64,000 nucleotides of DNA. It comes from JAIOSM01 sp964565415. GTDB lineage: Bacteria; Desulfobacterota; Desulfobacteria; Desulfobacterales; Desulfobacteraceae. Positions 8,438-17,381 of the stretch are shown piece after piece. The stretch is taken from positions 76,946 to 140,945 of the forward strand of contig CAZMEX010000001.1 in NCBI GenBank assembly GCA_964565415.1. Reading direction: 5' to 3'. A program made the position numbers and the translations under genes. The notes beneath the pieces are model-generated. The model had not been told where the DNA came from. It saw nothing but the letters and a program-made list of their open reading frames with translations, and searched no databases. The stretch's first letter is position 1. Every line of letters begins with the position of its first letter.

Positions 8438-9718
8438 ATGATATATCTTTTCATCACCATATTAATTTTATTAGCGCTATTGGGAGCACCTCTTTTCACC
8501 ATTATTATTGTTGGTGCCATGGCAGGTTTTTATACTTCTGAAATTGATCTTTCAGTTATAGCAATAGAACTTTATCGTCTTTCTGATACGCCTGTTTTAC
8601 TTGCTCTTCCTCTGTTTACACTTGCAGGATATATTCTTTCTGAAAGTAATACTTCCCAACGCCTTGTTAGACTCACCAGAGCATTCCTGGGCTGGATGCC
8701 AGGAGGACTTGCCTTTGTCTCCTTTGTTATCTGTGCTTTTTTTACAGCATTTACCGGTGCTTCAGGGGTTACGATTGTTGCACTTGGTGCTTTGCTGTAC
8801 CCTGCTTTAAAGCAGGCAGGATACAAAGACGAGTTCAGCCTTGGACTTGTAACCACATCTGGAAGCCTGGGGCTTTTACTGCCTCCATCTCTGCCATTGA
8901 TCCTTTATGGTGTTATTGCACAGCAAATGGGAGTTGGTCCTGCATTTGCCATTGGTGATCTTTTTGTAGCAGGGATTCTTCCAGCCTTTTTGATGATTGT
9001 AATGCTTTCTGCTTACAGCCTCTTTGTAAATCGGAAAAATCCCATACCTTTAACTAAATTTTCAGGAAAAACTGCTTTAAAAACAATTAAGGAATCAGCC
9101 TGGGAAATCCCCCTGCCATTTTTTGTTCTTGGTGGGATCTACAGTGGTTTCTTTGTCATATCTGAAGCTGCTGCTGTTACAGCTTTATATGTAATTATAG
9201 TTGAAGTTTTTATTTATAAAGAGATTAAACTTTCAAAAGTTCCTGATATAATGCGTGATTCCATGGTTATGGTCGGTGGAATTTTGTTAATACTAGGGGT
9301 TTCACTGGCACTTACTAATTATATTGTTGATATCCAGGCACCAATGAAATTATTTGAGCTTTGTCAAACCTTTGTAACTGACAAGCTGGTGTTCTTAATT
9401 TTATTAAATATTTTTCTGTTAATCCTTGGTGCCATACTTGATATTTTTTCTGCCATTATCATAATGGTACCCCTTATTCTTCCTGTAGCAGTGGGTTATG
9501 ATATCAACCCTGTTCATCTTGGCATTATTTTTCTTGCAAATATGCAGATCGGGTATTTTACTCCGCCGGTTGGCATGAACTTGTTCATTGCAAGTTATCG
9601 TTTTGAAAAACCCATTGTTGAAGTATATAAAGCAACAATTCCATTTATGCTTGTTTTGCTCCTGACAGTACTTATCATCACATACTGGCCAACCTTGAGT
9701 CTCTTTTTTCTGCCCTGA
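8438..9718 (+). CDS. TRAP transporter large permease subunit (DctM family)
   Basis: A 426-residue membrane protein of usual DctM length with about 11-12 hydrophobic helices. Family marks include LPLFTLAGYIL, FTAFTGASGVTIVALGALLYPAL, GSLGLLLPPSLPLILYG and FLANMQIGYFTPPVGMNLF. It should carry out ion-driven uptake of the substrate bound by the DctP protein. It is the last gene of the tatT-dctPQM operon and meets the HEAT-repeat gene tail to tail with an 8-bp gap, too short for a separate terminator. Confidence 0.92.
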   Translation: MIYLFITILILLALLGAPLFTIIIVGAMAGFYTSEIDLSVIAIELYRLSDTPVLLALPLFTLAGYILSESNTSQRLVRLTRAFLGWMPGGLAFVSFVICAFFTAFTGASGVTIVALGALLYPALKQAGYKDEFSLGLVTTSGSLGLLLPPSLPLILYGVIAQQMGVGPAFAIGDLFVAGILPAFLMIVMLSAYSLFVNRKNPIPLTKFSGKTALKTIKESAWEIPLPFFVLGGIYSGFFVISEAAAVTALYVIIVEVFIYKEIKLSKVPDIMRDSMVMVGGILLILGVSLALTNYIVDIQAPMKLFELCQTFVTDKLVFLILLNIFLLILGAILDIFSAIIIMVPLILPVAVGYDINPVHLGIIFLANMQIGYFTPPVGMNLFIASYRFEKPIVEVYKATIPFMLVLLLTVLIITYWPTLSLFFLP

Positions 9719-9726
9719 TTGGACTT

Positions 9727-11064
9727 TCAATCATTGGCTTCTCTATATTTGTTTTCAATTATCCATCTTTGATAAGCTTTATAAGCATGATATTGAATAT
9801 ACCAGTTATCACTCTCTTTGATTATTTTTTTAAATAGAAGGAATGGTTTTTCTGTTGGATCAATTTGAGATAAAGCATTTAGTGCAGCACATTGTACATT
9901 TACAGACTCATCTTTTACAAGAATATTCAGAGTTTTTATATTTTGTTTATTAGAAGATACACCTAGAGTGTTGGCAAGCCAATATCTTTCAGTTTTTCCA
10001 CCCTTAAGAAGTTCAGGAATAACATCTGAAAGCTTTTCAATATTGAATTTTTTATTACTGATAACACGCATGCCCTGCACCCTTGTAGCTGATCTCTCGG
10101 AAAAAAGCATTTTTTCAGCTGCTTCATAATCAATCGGGTTTAAAATTTCCGGATTAAGATAAAAAAGCAGCACAACTATTAATAAGGTTGTAATGGTATT
10201 TGATATGATATTAGAATTCTTGGAATCTGTAATAATTAGAAAGATAAAAAACAGTAAAAAATATATAATAAAAAAAGCAAGAATAGGAATACCGGGCATT
10301 ACTCCAAGGGAATAAAACAGTCTTAAAAATTTGTAAGAATCTGTTTTGCTGGAATATAAAGTAAGGTAATCGTCAGGGTTTTCAAGAAATTTTTCCACGG
10401 TTGTTTCTAATATAATCTTATTTTTATGTTTAAATAAAAGTTGTTTCACATGTTTTTTTTCAATAATCAGTGCACTGTCTAATTTTTTATCAATTGCCAG
10501 CCAGCCGTATTTGAAGAGAGTTTTTTTTAAGTTTGAGTTGTTTTTAATTTCAGGATCTATCCAGTATGGTTTTACCTGTTTTTGTTTAGAACTTTTAAAG
10601 GTTTCAGTAGCATGTAATGAGTATTTATAATAAAAATTATTTATACTTTCACCAAGTTTATTTGAAAACAAAAAAGAGTCACTGATTCTTGGAAACAGAT
10701 CTTTTTCTTCATAGGTATAAAGAGTTGTGCCTATAAACGTCAAAGAAATCAATATTGGTATGGATATTTCAATGATTTGAAAAAAGGAGTCTCCATTAAT
10801 AAAAAGAGTAGACATGAAAAAAGAGATTAAAAAGGCAATAATCATACCTGCTGTAAAAGTTAGAAAATATGATGCAAAAAGAGTGGTTTTAAAGTCAAGC
10901 AGAGATGAGAGGGTTATCTTATTGGGTGTAACAATATGACCTGCATCATTTAAAAGCAAAGTTGTAAAATAGAGGTGCTGATTTGAAATTTGTGTAAGGT
11001 AGTAAGATAAAAATCCTGAAAATATTAGAACTATCAAAAATGTTATAATAAATGCTTTTCTCAT
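9727..11064 (-). CDS. Membrane protein with C-terminal HEAT-like repeats, function unknown
   Basis: A 445-residue protein I cannot assign to a function. It has an N-terminal helix (5-25), two more helices around 60-115, a soluble stretch of about 130 residues, another hydrophobic pair around 255-310, and a C-terminal domain (about 315-440). That domain contains alpha-helical repeats such as RVQGMRVISNKKF, RYWLANTLGVS, NVQCAALNALSQID and WYIQYHAYKAYQRW, which look like HEAT repeats and suggest protein-protein contacts. It lies on the same strand as the qrc operon, but a terminator separates them, so it is probably a separate unit. Confidence 0.6.
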   Translation of the reverse strand: MRKAFIITFLIVLIFSGFLSYYLTQISNQHLYFTTLLLNDAGHIVTPNKITLSSLLDFKTTLFASYFLTFTAGMIIAFLISFFMSTLFINGDSFFQIIEISIPILISLTFIGTTLYTYEEKDLFPRISDSFLFSNKLGESINNFYYKYSLHATETFKSSKQKQVKPYWIDPEIKNNSNLKKTLFKYGWLAIDKKLDSALIIEKKHVKQLLFKHKNKIILETTVEKFLENPDDYLTLYSSKTDSYKFLRLFYSLGVMPGIPILAFFIIYFLLFFIFLIITDSKNSNIISNTITTLLIVVLLFYLNPEILNPIDYEAAEKMLFSERSATRVQGMRVISNKKFNIEKLSDVIPELLKGGKTERYWLANTLGVSSNKQNIKTLNILVKDESVNVQCAALNALSQIDPTEKPFLLFKKIIKESDNWYIQYHAYKAYQRWIIENKYREAND

Positions 11065-11090
11065 TGGTTTATTATACAGAAAATTTATAA

Positions 11091-11135
11091 AAAAAGCGTA
11101 TTTAAAATTGCAGCTTACACCTAAATACGCTTTTT
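11091..11135 (-). terminator. Terminator of the qrc operon
   Basis: The inverted repeat AAAAAGCGTATTTA / TAAATACGCTTTTT has a 17-nt loop. Read leftward it is followed by a T-rich run. It sits between the 52-codon ORF and the HEAT-repeat gene. Confidence 0.8.
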
Positions 11136-11169
11136 AATATATAAACTAAATTTTTACAAAATTATAATA

Positions 11170-11328
11170 TCAATGCTCTTCTGACTTTTCACCCCAGATT
11201 GTGTCATAGAGTGATTTTAATATGACATAAGTCATGCCCATTCCAAGTATTGATACAGCATACCAGAGACCGCCAAAAAAAATTAGATGTCCTGCATCCC
11301 ATGCCCACTCAAAACTAAAAGGAAACAT
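11170..11328 (-). CDS. Small single-span membrane protein downstream of qrcD
   Basis: A 52-residue ORF starting MFPFSFEWAWDAGHLIFF and ending in a charged tail (GEKSEEH). It has one predicted membrane helix (about residues 13-40) with a His at position 14 and aromatic residues at the membrane edge. It lies 45 bp after the qrcD stop and before the operon terminator, so it is most likely the fifth gene of the qrc transcript. The composition looks like a real small subunit rather than a chance ORF. I do not recognise a named family; a small Qrc-associated subunit is the natural guess. Confidence 0.7.
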   Translation of the reverse strand: MFPFSFEWAWDAGHLIFFGGLWYAVSILGMGMTYVILKSLYDTIWGEKSEEH

Positions 11329-11373
11329 AATTAATCCCCGTTATTATAAAATTAATATTTATTCTTAAGCTTT

Positions 11374-12669
11374 TTATTTATCAGCTTCTTCAAGTGCTTT
11401 AGCAGCCGCTTCTGCCTCTGCTTTAGCAGCCGCAATTGCTTCTGGATATAATTCTCGTTCCTGGGGAAAAACCGGGAGATAACGATAGGTTATCGAAATA
11501 AGAATAATACCATATGCAATTGGAAGAATAGTTGTTGCAATCTCCTGCCAGCTTGGGAAATAGTGAGCCCATTGGTCAAAACTCATTACTGGTACTGCCA
11601 TGACCTGTAATACCATAACCCATCTGTTCAGACATACTCCAAAGACTGCAAGCATCAGTGCAGCAATCAACAGAGTTGGATTTTCCCTTAAACGTCTGGA
11701 AATAAGAATAAAGGCAGGAACTATACCGCCAATAACAATCTCCACAAATAAAATCCAGATTCCATATACACCAGATCCATAAAAATCAGTCAGGTTGAAT
11801 CCTTTTTGTGGTGCTGTTACATTTGCCCAGTATATGGTATCAATTATTTTAGCAGCAAGATAAACCATAATCATCCAGCCTGCAATTTTTGCAAGCAGGT
11901 TAATAACATTATCCTTAACAAGTTTTTTGCCTGTAATTTTTTCGACAGTTTTGGTGACAAGGATTGTAAAAGTTGGACCATAAGCTGCTGCTGAAAAACT
12001 ATAAAGGAAAAAAGTCCATGGCCATATGAGAAGACCTTCTCTAAAGCCAAAAGGGCGACCGTACAGCACACCTGTAACTCCACCAAGCGAACCCTGATGG
12101 AAAAATGACAGAAATGCGCCGGTTGCAGCAAAAACAGCCATAACTCCATGCATGTTGTGATTAACATGATGTAAAAACGGTATTTTTATGAGCTGCCTGT
12201 TTTCAAGAATATTTGGTATAAACTCAATGGTTAAAACAGCAAAGTAGCATGTTAGACAAAAGGCTACTTCTGTAAGCATTGAATGAATATTAGCATGCCA
12301 GAATATAAACCAGCCTCTAAGGGGCTGTCCAATATCAATGGCAAGAATTAATAAAGCGGAGCTGTAGCAGATAAATCCGATAATTACAGCAAAATTGATT
12401 ATATTCTTCAGTTCATCTATACCGAAAATATATTTTAAAAGACCTGTAAAAAATGCACCGCCTCCAATGGCGATTACTGCAAGGTCTGCCCAAATCCAGA
12501 TGGCAAAACCATAATAATCGTTCATGCTTGTCTGGTTGAGACCCTTAATCCAACAGAGGGCCATGGCAAATACGCCCCAGAGGAGGACAACGCTAACAGC
12601 AGCAATTCCCATAGCAAATACTGGAAAAGAGCAGCGCTTTGCACCATCAGGTATTAATGCAGAATCCAT
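11374..12669 (-). CDS. qrcD: Menaquinone reductase, integral membrane subunit QrcD (NrfD/PsrC type)
   Basis: A 431-residue NrfD/PsrC-family membrane protein with about ten helices. It lacks heme-ligand patterns and, in this family, provides the quinone site. In Qrc it takes electrons from the periplasmic Fe-S subunit and reduces menaquinone. The C-terminus is an unusual Ala/Glu/Lys tail after residue 408. Order and orientation (qrcA-B-C-D, short gaps) match the known Qrc operon of sulfate reducers. The next gene downstream is the small membrane ORF. Confidence 0.92.
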   Translation of the reverse strand: MDSALIPDGAKRCSFPVFAMGIAAVSVVLLWGVFAMALCWIKGLNQTSMNDYYGFAIWIWADLAVIAIGGGAFFTGLLKYIFGIDELKNIINFAVIIGFICYSSALLILAIDIGQPLRGWFIFWHANIHSMLTEVAFCLTCYFAVLTIEFIPNILENRQLIKIPFLHHVNHNMHGVMAVFAATGAFLSFFHQGSLGGVTGVLYGRPFGFREGLLIWPWTFFLYSFSAAAYGPTFTILVTKTVEKITGKKLVKDNVINLLAKIAGWMIMVYLAAKIIDTIYWANVTAPQKGFNLTDFYGSGVYGIWILFVEIVIGGIVPAFILISRRLRENPTLLIAALMLAVFGVCLNRWVMVLQVMAVPVMSFDQWAHYFPSWQEIATTILPIAYGIILISITYRYLPVFPQERELYPEAIAAAKAEAEAAAKALEEADK

Positions 12670-12714
12670 AATTATAAACTCCTAATAAGTATTGAATATT
12701 TAAATTCCAAAGAA

Positions 12715-13539
12715 TTATCCATGATGATTTTTAACCTTTTCCCATTCACCATCAATATAGTTGTCTCCAGCTTTTCTAACCCACTCTTTTTCTGAGATAT
12801 AATATACTTTAGGGTTGGTTTGTAATCTTTCCAGGAGACGGAATGCTTTTGGATTTCTTGGTTTACCAGAGTGATGGGGATCGGGTTTAACAAGTTGATG
12901 AATAGCATGGGAAGGATCATTCAGATCACCAAAAGTTATTGCACCGGCAGGACATGCCTGGGTGCAGCTGGTCTGATATTCCTCTTCAAACAATTCATCT
13001 CTCTCTTCAAAATATGCTTTATCTTTTGCCGCTTGATATCTGTGAAAGCAAAAGCTGCATTTTTCAACAACACCTCTCATTCTTGGTGATACATCAGGGC
13101 TTAAGTATTTTTCCATACCTTCAGGCCATTTGGGATCCCACCAGTTAAAATACCGTGCATGATAGGGGCATGCTCCCATACAATATCTGCAGCCAAAACA
13201 TCTTGTGTATATCTGGCTTACTATACCTGTTGTGTGACCATAATCAGTAGCAGTTGCAGGGCAGACAGAGACGCAGGGAGAGTGTCCGTGGTCGCCTTTT
13301 CCGCCGCAATGCATACATGGTCTTGGCAGATAACATATTTCAGTATCAGGGAATGATTTACCATTGGTCAGCTTAAAAACTTTCATCCAGGTGATACTGT
13401 CTTTTTTATTTGATTCATTCTTTTTAAATGGAACGTTATTCTCAGACATACATGCAACCATACAGGAACCGCATCCTGTACATTTGTCCAGATCAATAGC
13501 CATTCCAAACTTATGTGTGTTTCCGTGTTTTTGTTTCAT
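12715..13539 (-). CDS. qrcC: Menaquinone reductase, iron-sulfur subunit QrcC
   Basis: A 274-residue ferredoxin-like subunit related to PsrB/DmsB. Four cysteine clusters are visible, beginning with CTGCGSCMVAC at residues 20-30 and including CFGCRYCMGACP and CTQACPAG. This fits several cubane clusters forming a wire from QrcA/QrcB to QrcD. It has no signal peptide of its own, so export with the Tat substrate QrcB is expected from the family. It is placed between qrcB and qrcD. Confidence 0.93.
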   Translation of the reverse strand: MKQKHGNTHKFGMAIDLDKCTGCGSCMVACMSENNVPFKKNESNKKDSITWMKVFKLTNGKSFPDTEICYLPRPCMHCGGKGDHGHSPCVSVCPATATDYGHTTGIVSQIYTRCFGCRYCMGACPYHARYFNWWDPKWPEGMEKYLSPDVSPRMRGVVEKCSFCFHRYQAAKDKAYFEERDELFEEEYQTSCTQACPAGAITFGDLNDPSHAIHQLVKPDPHHSGKPRNPKAFRLLERLQTNPKVYYISEKEWVRKAGDNYIDGEWEKVKNHHG

Positions 13540-13565
13540 CAGAACCTCTTTTGCATATTATTCTG

Positions 13566-15710
13566 TTAAACCCTGGAAATACTGGCAGCAATTCCCCAGG
13601 CAGCATCCTGTCCTGTACTTGGCTCAATAACAGGGGCAATAAGTTTGTTGATATTTACACCCTTGTCAGCAACATATTCATTATCTAAGGTACGTCCTAA
13701 ACCTTGTGCCATTCCAATCAGTCCTGGCATGATGCCCTCAAAAATATTTATTTTTACAATTGCTGAACCAACAGGGGTAGTAATTTTTGCTTTATCTCCC
13801 TGAGCTAACCTTGCTTTTTTTGCTGTCTCAGGATTTATCTCCACAAGGATGTCACTCCCTTTGATAACTTTATCTGATACAGTTTTAATGGCAAATGGTG
13901 ATGAAGCAATCTCATTGCCTGCAATTCTGATATTATCAATGGAGATAAGTGTCAAGGGATATGATTTTTTATCACCCGGAGCTGTAACAGATTTTAACCC
14001 ACTGGTAATAAAAGAAAAATTCACTGCCGACTTTAAATAAGAAGGCTTATTATTTAATACAACATAACCTTTATCTGAAAGAGAGTCGATAACACTTTTT
14101 GCAACAGATTTTAAACAATTTTCATAATTATCCCAGGCAAAATTATCACTGATTTTCCCTTTTAATGCCTTGGCAATCATCAATATAGAGTCTCCAGTGT
14201 TGTTGGTGTTAAATATTGGTTTAACAACTGGTTTGCTGAGCCCAATGGTTTTTTTTGCTAAACCCGGGCTTGATGGAACATCTTCATATCTTTCAAGGAA
14301 TATGTGACCCGGCAGAATAATATCTGCCTGTTTTGATGTTTCATCCATAAAAGATGAGAAACTGACTTTAAAAGGTATTTTTGCAAAAGCTTTATTTACT
14401 TTCTCACTGTCATGCATTGTATAGCATGGATTGGAGTTCAATATGAAAAGTGCTTGAACAGGTGAGTTTGAAGATTCGTCAATTTTTGATACCAAGCTTT
14501 CAAAACTTGAGTGCCGTGGTTTGGCAAATCCTTTTCTTGCTGTACTATCAAGGTTTTCCAGGGGGAAATTCAGATAACTTTTGTCCCTGTTGACCCAGAC
14601 CCCGCCTTTTTTGTTAATATTGCCGACAAGACAATTTAAAGCATGAACTGCAGCAAATTCTTTTGTATCTCCTGCAATATCTCCTTTACCCTTGCCAGCT
14701 ATCGCAACAGGGTTATCTGCCCACGCAAATTTATGGGCAAGCTGTTTGATAAAAGTTAAATCAATTCCGGTTTTTTCAGCTGTTTTCTCTGGTGTATGCT
14801 CGTTTTCCAGCATTTTTGCAAAAGCTGTAAGGCTTAAGTCATATTTAGAAATATATGAAGTATCATAAATTTCTTCTTTTATGATTATCTGGCACAACCC
14901 AAGGGCAAGATCAGCTTCACTCCCAGGTTTAATTGGAATCCATTTGTCAGCACTTGCAGCAGTGTTGGAGAGGCGTGGTTCAACCTGGAAAAGTTTTGCA
15001 TCCTTTGCTTTTCTTGCTGCGTTGATTCTAAAACAATTGACCGGAGATCCCCAGCCTTCTATAAGCCCTGAACCAAAACTTAAGATAAAATTTGAATTTT
15101 CAAGATCAAAACTTAATCTGTTATTTTGTCCATGCATTTTTGAAGTAATTGTCTCCCATGTTGTATCCATGGAAGGTGTGGAGTAAAAATTATTAGATCC
15201 AAAAACCTTTAAAAAACGTTTGAAAAGTTCAGGGACTGACCCTTTATTATTACCTGAAATACAGGCAAGTGTTTGTGGTTTTCCCTGGTCCCGGAGAGCT
15301 GTTAGTTTTGTTGCAATGTGTGAGACTGCATCTTCCCATGAAATTTTTTCAAATTTTTTACCATTTTTTTTCATTGGGAACTTTATCCGGGAAGGGTCGT
15401 ATAAATATTGAAGCCCTGCAATTCCATGCAGACATATACCGCCTTTATTAATTGGGTGATTATATTGCCCTTCAATTTTAACTGCTCTTCCTGCAACTTT
15501 TCTTACACTTATTCCACAGCTTCCTTTACAAAGACTGCAGACTGAATTTTCAAATGTTACTTCTCCATCTTTTGGTACTGGCAGCAATCCAAACCAATTC
15601 TGGGACATTATGGAACTATCGTCCATCAATTTTATCCCCGCAGGAGAAACAGCAGCACCAGCTACAGCACCAAGTCCAAGTCCTAGGAAGCTTCTTCTGT
15701 CAACTTTCAT
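13566..15710 (-). CDS. qrcB: Menaquinone reductase, molybdopterin oxidoreductase-like subunit QrcB
   Basis: A 714-residue protein of the molybdopterin oxidoreductase family with a Tat signal (DRRSFLGLG, residues 4-12) and an N-terminal 4Fe-4S site C58, C61, C65 and C93. The central and C-terminal parts follow the formate dehydrogenase/PsrA fold, ending in a molydopterin-dinucleotide-binding-type domain (KAKITTPVGSA). In characterised Qrc the QrcB subunit is reported to lack a working molybdenum centre and serves in electron relay. It lies 51 bp after qrcA and 26 bp before qrcC. Confidence 0.93.
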   Translation of the reverse strand: MKVDRRSFLGLGLGAVAGAAVSPAGIKLMDDSSIMSQNWFGLLPVPKDGEVTFENSVCSLCKGSCGISVRKVAGRAVKIEGQYNHPINKGGICLHGIAGLQYLYDPSRIKFPMKKNGKKFEKISWEDAVSHIATKLTALRDQGKPQTLACISGNNKGSVPELFKRFLKVFGSNNFYSTPSMDTTWETITSKMHGQNNRLSFDLENSNFILSFGSGLIEGWGSPVNCFRINAARKAKDAKLFQVEPRLSNTAASADKWIPIKPGSEADLALGLCQIIIKEEIYDTSYISKYDLSLTAFAKMLENEHTPEKTAEKTGIDLTFIKQLAHKFAWADNPVAIAGKGKGDIAGDTKEFAAVHALNCLVGNINKKGGVWVNRDKSYLNFPLENLDSTARKGFAKPRHSSFESLVSKIDESSNSPVQALFILNSNPCYTMHDSEKVNKAFAKIPFKVSFSSFMDETSKQADIILPGHIFLERYEDVPSSPGLAKKTIGLSKPVVKPIFNTNNTGDSILMIAKALKGKISDNFAWDNYENCLKSVAKSVIDSLSDKGYVVLNNKPSYLKSAVNFSFITSGLKSVTAPGDKKSYPLTLISIDNIRIAGNEIASSPFAIKTVSDKVIKGSDILVEINPETAKKARLAQGDKAKITTPVGSAIVKINIFEGIMPGLIGMAQGLGRTLDNEYVADKGVNINKLIAPVIEPSTGQDAAWGIAASISRV

Positions 15711-15761
15711 AAATTATACCTCGATAACGTTTATTGCATTTATCATACAAACAAAGCCTTC

Positions 15762-16415
15762 TTATTTGTGACATTGAAAACATGCGCCCTTACTACCAGT
15801 TTCCTTTTTGTGGCATTCAGCACAATCATCCATTTTCATACGATCCCAGGAATTCTTTTTAATGCCCCAGATGTTTTTACCCCAGATGTCACGGCTGTAT
15901 CCAGTGATTCTGTTCTCTTCATAAGGTCTGCTTGTCTCAGACTCACCAATGTTGCCATGGCAGGTTTTACACTCCATGGGATTTTTCCCTTTCAGGTGAG
16001 CAGCATGGGAAAAAAATACACAATCAGGCTGTCTTGAGTATATAAGCCATGGGACTTCTTTTTCATTGGCAACATACTCTTCACAAAAGATTTGTTCATC
16101 TTCAGAATCCCCCATTGGATCCTCTTCATGGCACTCCATACATGATGCAAGGTCAGGAATGCCGTCATAGCTCCCATCTTCCCGGAGAGAGTGGCAGGAG
16201 TCACAACCTCCCAATTCATCAGTGTGTAAAGCGTGATTAAAATTAAAAGGCTGCTCTTTTTTCGAGTAGAGCAGTTTTGGAAAAAGCAGCCACCCAGAAA
16301 GAAAAACTACAATAAAAGCAATCAGAAAGAATAAAACACCAAGTCCTAATCCTGAGTCACCTTCTGTCTTTTTCCCTTCATTACAACATTCAGTATTCTT
16401 CTCTTTTTCACCCAT
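15762..16415 (-). CDS. qrcA: Menaquinone reductase, multiheme cytochrome c subunit QrcA
   Basis: A 217-residue cytochrome with one N-terminal membrane helix (about 24-46) acting as anchor and a periplasmic part with five CXXCH sites: CDSCH, CMECH, CKTCH, CAECH and CFQCH. Described QrcA proteins carry six hemes, so a sixth site, if present here, would need a non-standard motif; an isolated Cys occurs in PDCVFFSH. It accepts electrons from the periplasmic type I cytochrome c3 pool. It is the first gene of the operon, with SD GGAG and a well-formed promoter upstream. Confidence 0.93.
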   Translation of the reverse strand: MGEKEKNTECCNEGKKTEGDSGLGLGVLFFLIAFIVVFLSGWLLFPKLLYSKKEQPFNFNHALHTDELGGCDSCHSLREDGSYDGIPDLASCMECHEEDPMGDSEDEQIFCEEYVANEKEVPWLIYSRQPDCVFFSHAAHLKGKNPMECKTCHGNIGESETSRPYEENRITGYSRDIWGKNIWGIKKNSWDRMKMDDCAECHKKETGSKGACFQCHK

Positions 16416-16495
16416 GAAAACTCCATCAATTAAAATGTTGATGATACTTTATTTACTATACCTGTAGACGACAGGTTATCTTTTAATACTGACAG

Positions 16496-16524
16496 TTTAT
16501 ATAAATATCTTCCAAGCTTGTCAA
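16496..16524 (-). promoter_or_regulatory. Sigma-70 promoter of the qrc operon
   Basis: Read leftward: TTGACA (16524-16519), a 17-bp spacer, TATAAA (16501-16496). This is a near-perfect promoter about 80 bp upstream of the qrcA start, between ccsB and qrcA. It suggests strong, basal expression of the Qrc complex. Confidence 0.75.
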
Positions 16525-16545
16525 GAAAAATATTAGAAGGATTAC

Positions 16546-17376
16546 CTAGGCATAACTATGCAGTCCCGGTAGAAAATTTACTCCGAAATAAGTAAATAAT
16601 ACTGCAAGAAAACCCAGTATTGAAACCCATGCAACTTTGTTTCCATGCCATCCCCAGGTCACCCGCAGATGCAGCAAAACTGCATAGACAATCCAGGTGA
16701 TTAAAGACCATGTCTCTTTTGGATCCCAGGACCAGTAAGTACCCCATGCTGAATTTGCCCATACAGATCCTGTGGCAATGCCGATTGTAAGGAAAAGAAA
16801 TCCAAAGACAATCATTTGATATGTAAGTTCATCCATGACATTGGCAGAAGGCAGTTGAGAAAACAGACCATTATCATTGCTTTTTTCAGGCTTGACAAGA
16901 TACATGATGCTGAAACCAAATGCCACTGTAAAACCTGCATAGCCCAGAAAGCATGTAATTACATGGGCGATAAGCCAGTTGCTTTTTAGAGCTGGGATAA
17001 GGGGAGTAATTGTGTTTTCTATGCCAGGGGAGAGGGAAGCATAGGCAATGGCAAGAAAAATCAACGGCGTTGCAAAGACACCAATAATTCTCTCTCTATA
17101 TTTTATTTCAACAAAAATATAGAGAATGCAGACAGTCCATGAGAAAAATACAAGGGATTCATACATATTTGAAAAAGGGGCATGCCCATATCCAATTTTA
17201 TAAGATTCCATCCAGCGCAAAATTATGCCGGCAGTATTAAGGATGAATCCTGTTATAAGAATAAACATACCTGTTTTGGCTAACAACTTTTTTTTAAATG
17301 TCCATGATCCAATATAAAGAATCGATGCAAATGCATATACAAAAGTTGTAATGGATAAAATTAAGGAGCTTTCCAT
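16546..17376 (-). CDS. ccsB: System II cytochrome c biogenesis protein CcsB (heme handling, WWD domain)
   Basis: A 276-residue membrane protein with about eight helices and the tryptophan-rich heme-handling motif WGTYWSWDPKETWSLITW in the second half. With ResB it forms the system II synthetase that carries heme across the membrane and attaches it to CXXCH motifs. It lies 5 bp after resB and just upstream of the qrc promoter, so maturation and the main cytochrome c client of this region are neighbours. Confidence 0.93.
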   Translation of the reverse strand: MESSLILSITTFVYAFASILYIGSWTFKKKLLAKTGMFILITGFILNTAGIILRWMESYKIGYGHAPFSNMYESLVFFSWTVCILYIFVEIKYRERIIGVFATPLIFLAIAYASLSPGIENTITPLIPALKSNWLIAHVITCFLGYAGFTVAFGFSIMYLVKPEKSNDNGLFSQLPSANVMDELTYQMIVFGFLFLTIGIATGSVWANSAWGTYWSWDPKETWSLITWIVYAVLLHLRVTWGWHGNKVAWVSILGFLAVLFTYFGVNFLPGLHSYA

Positions 17377-17381
17377 GGTGA

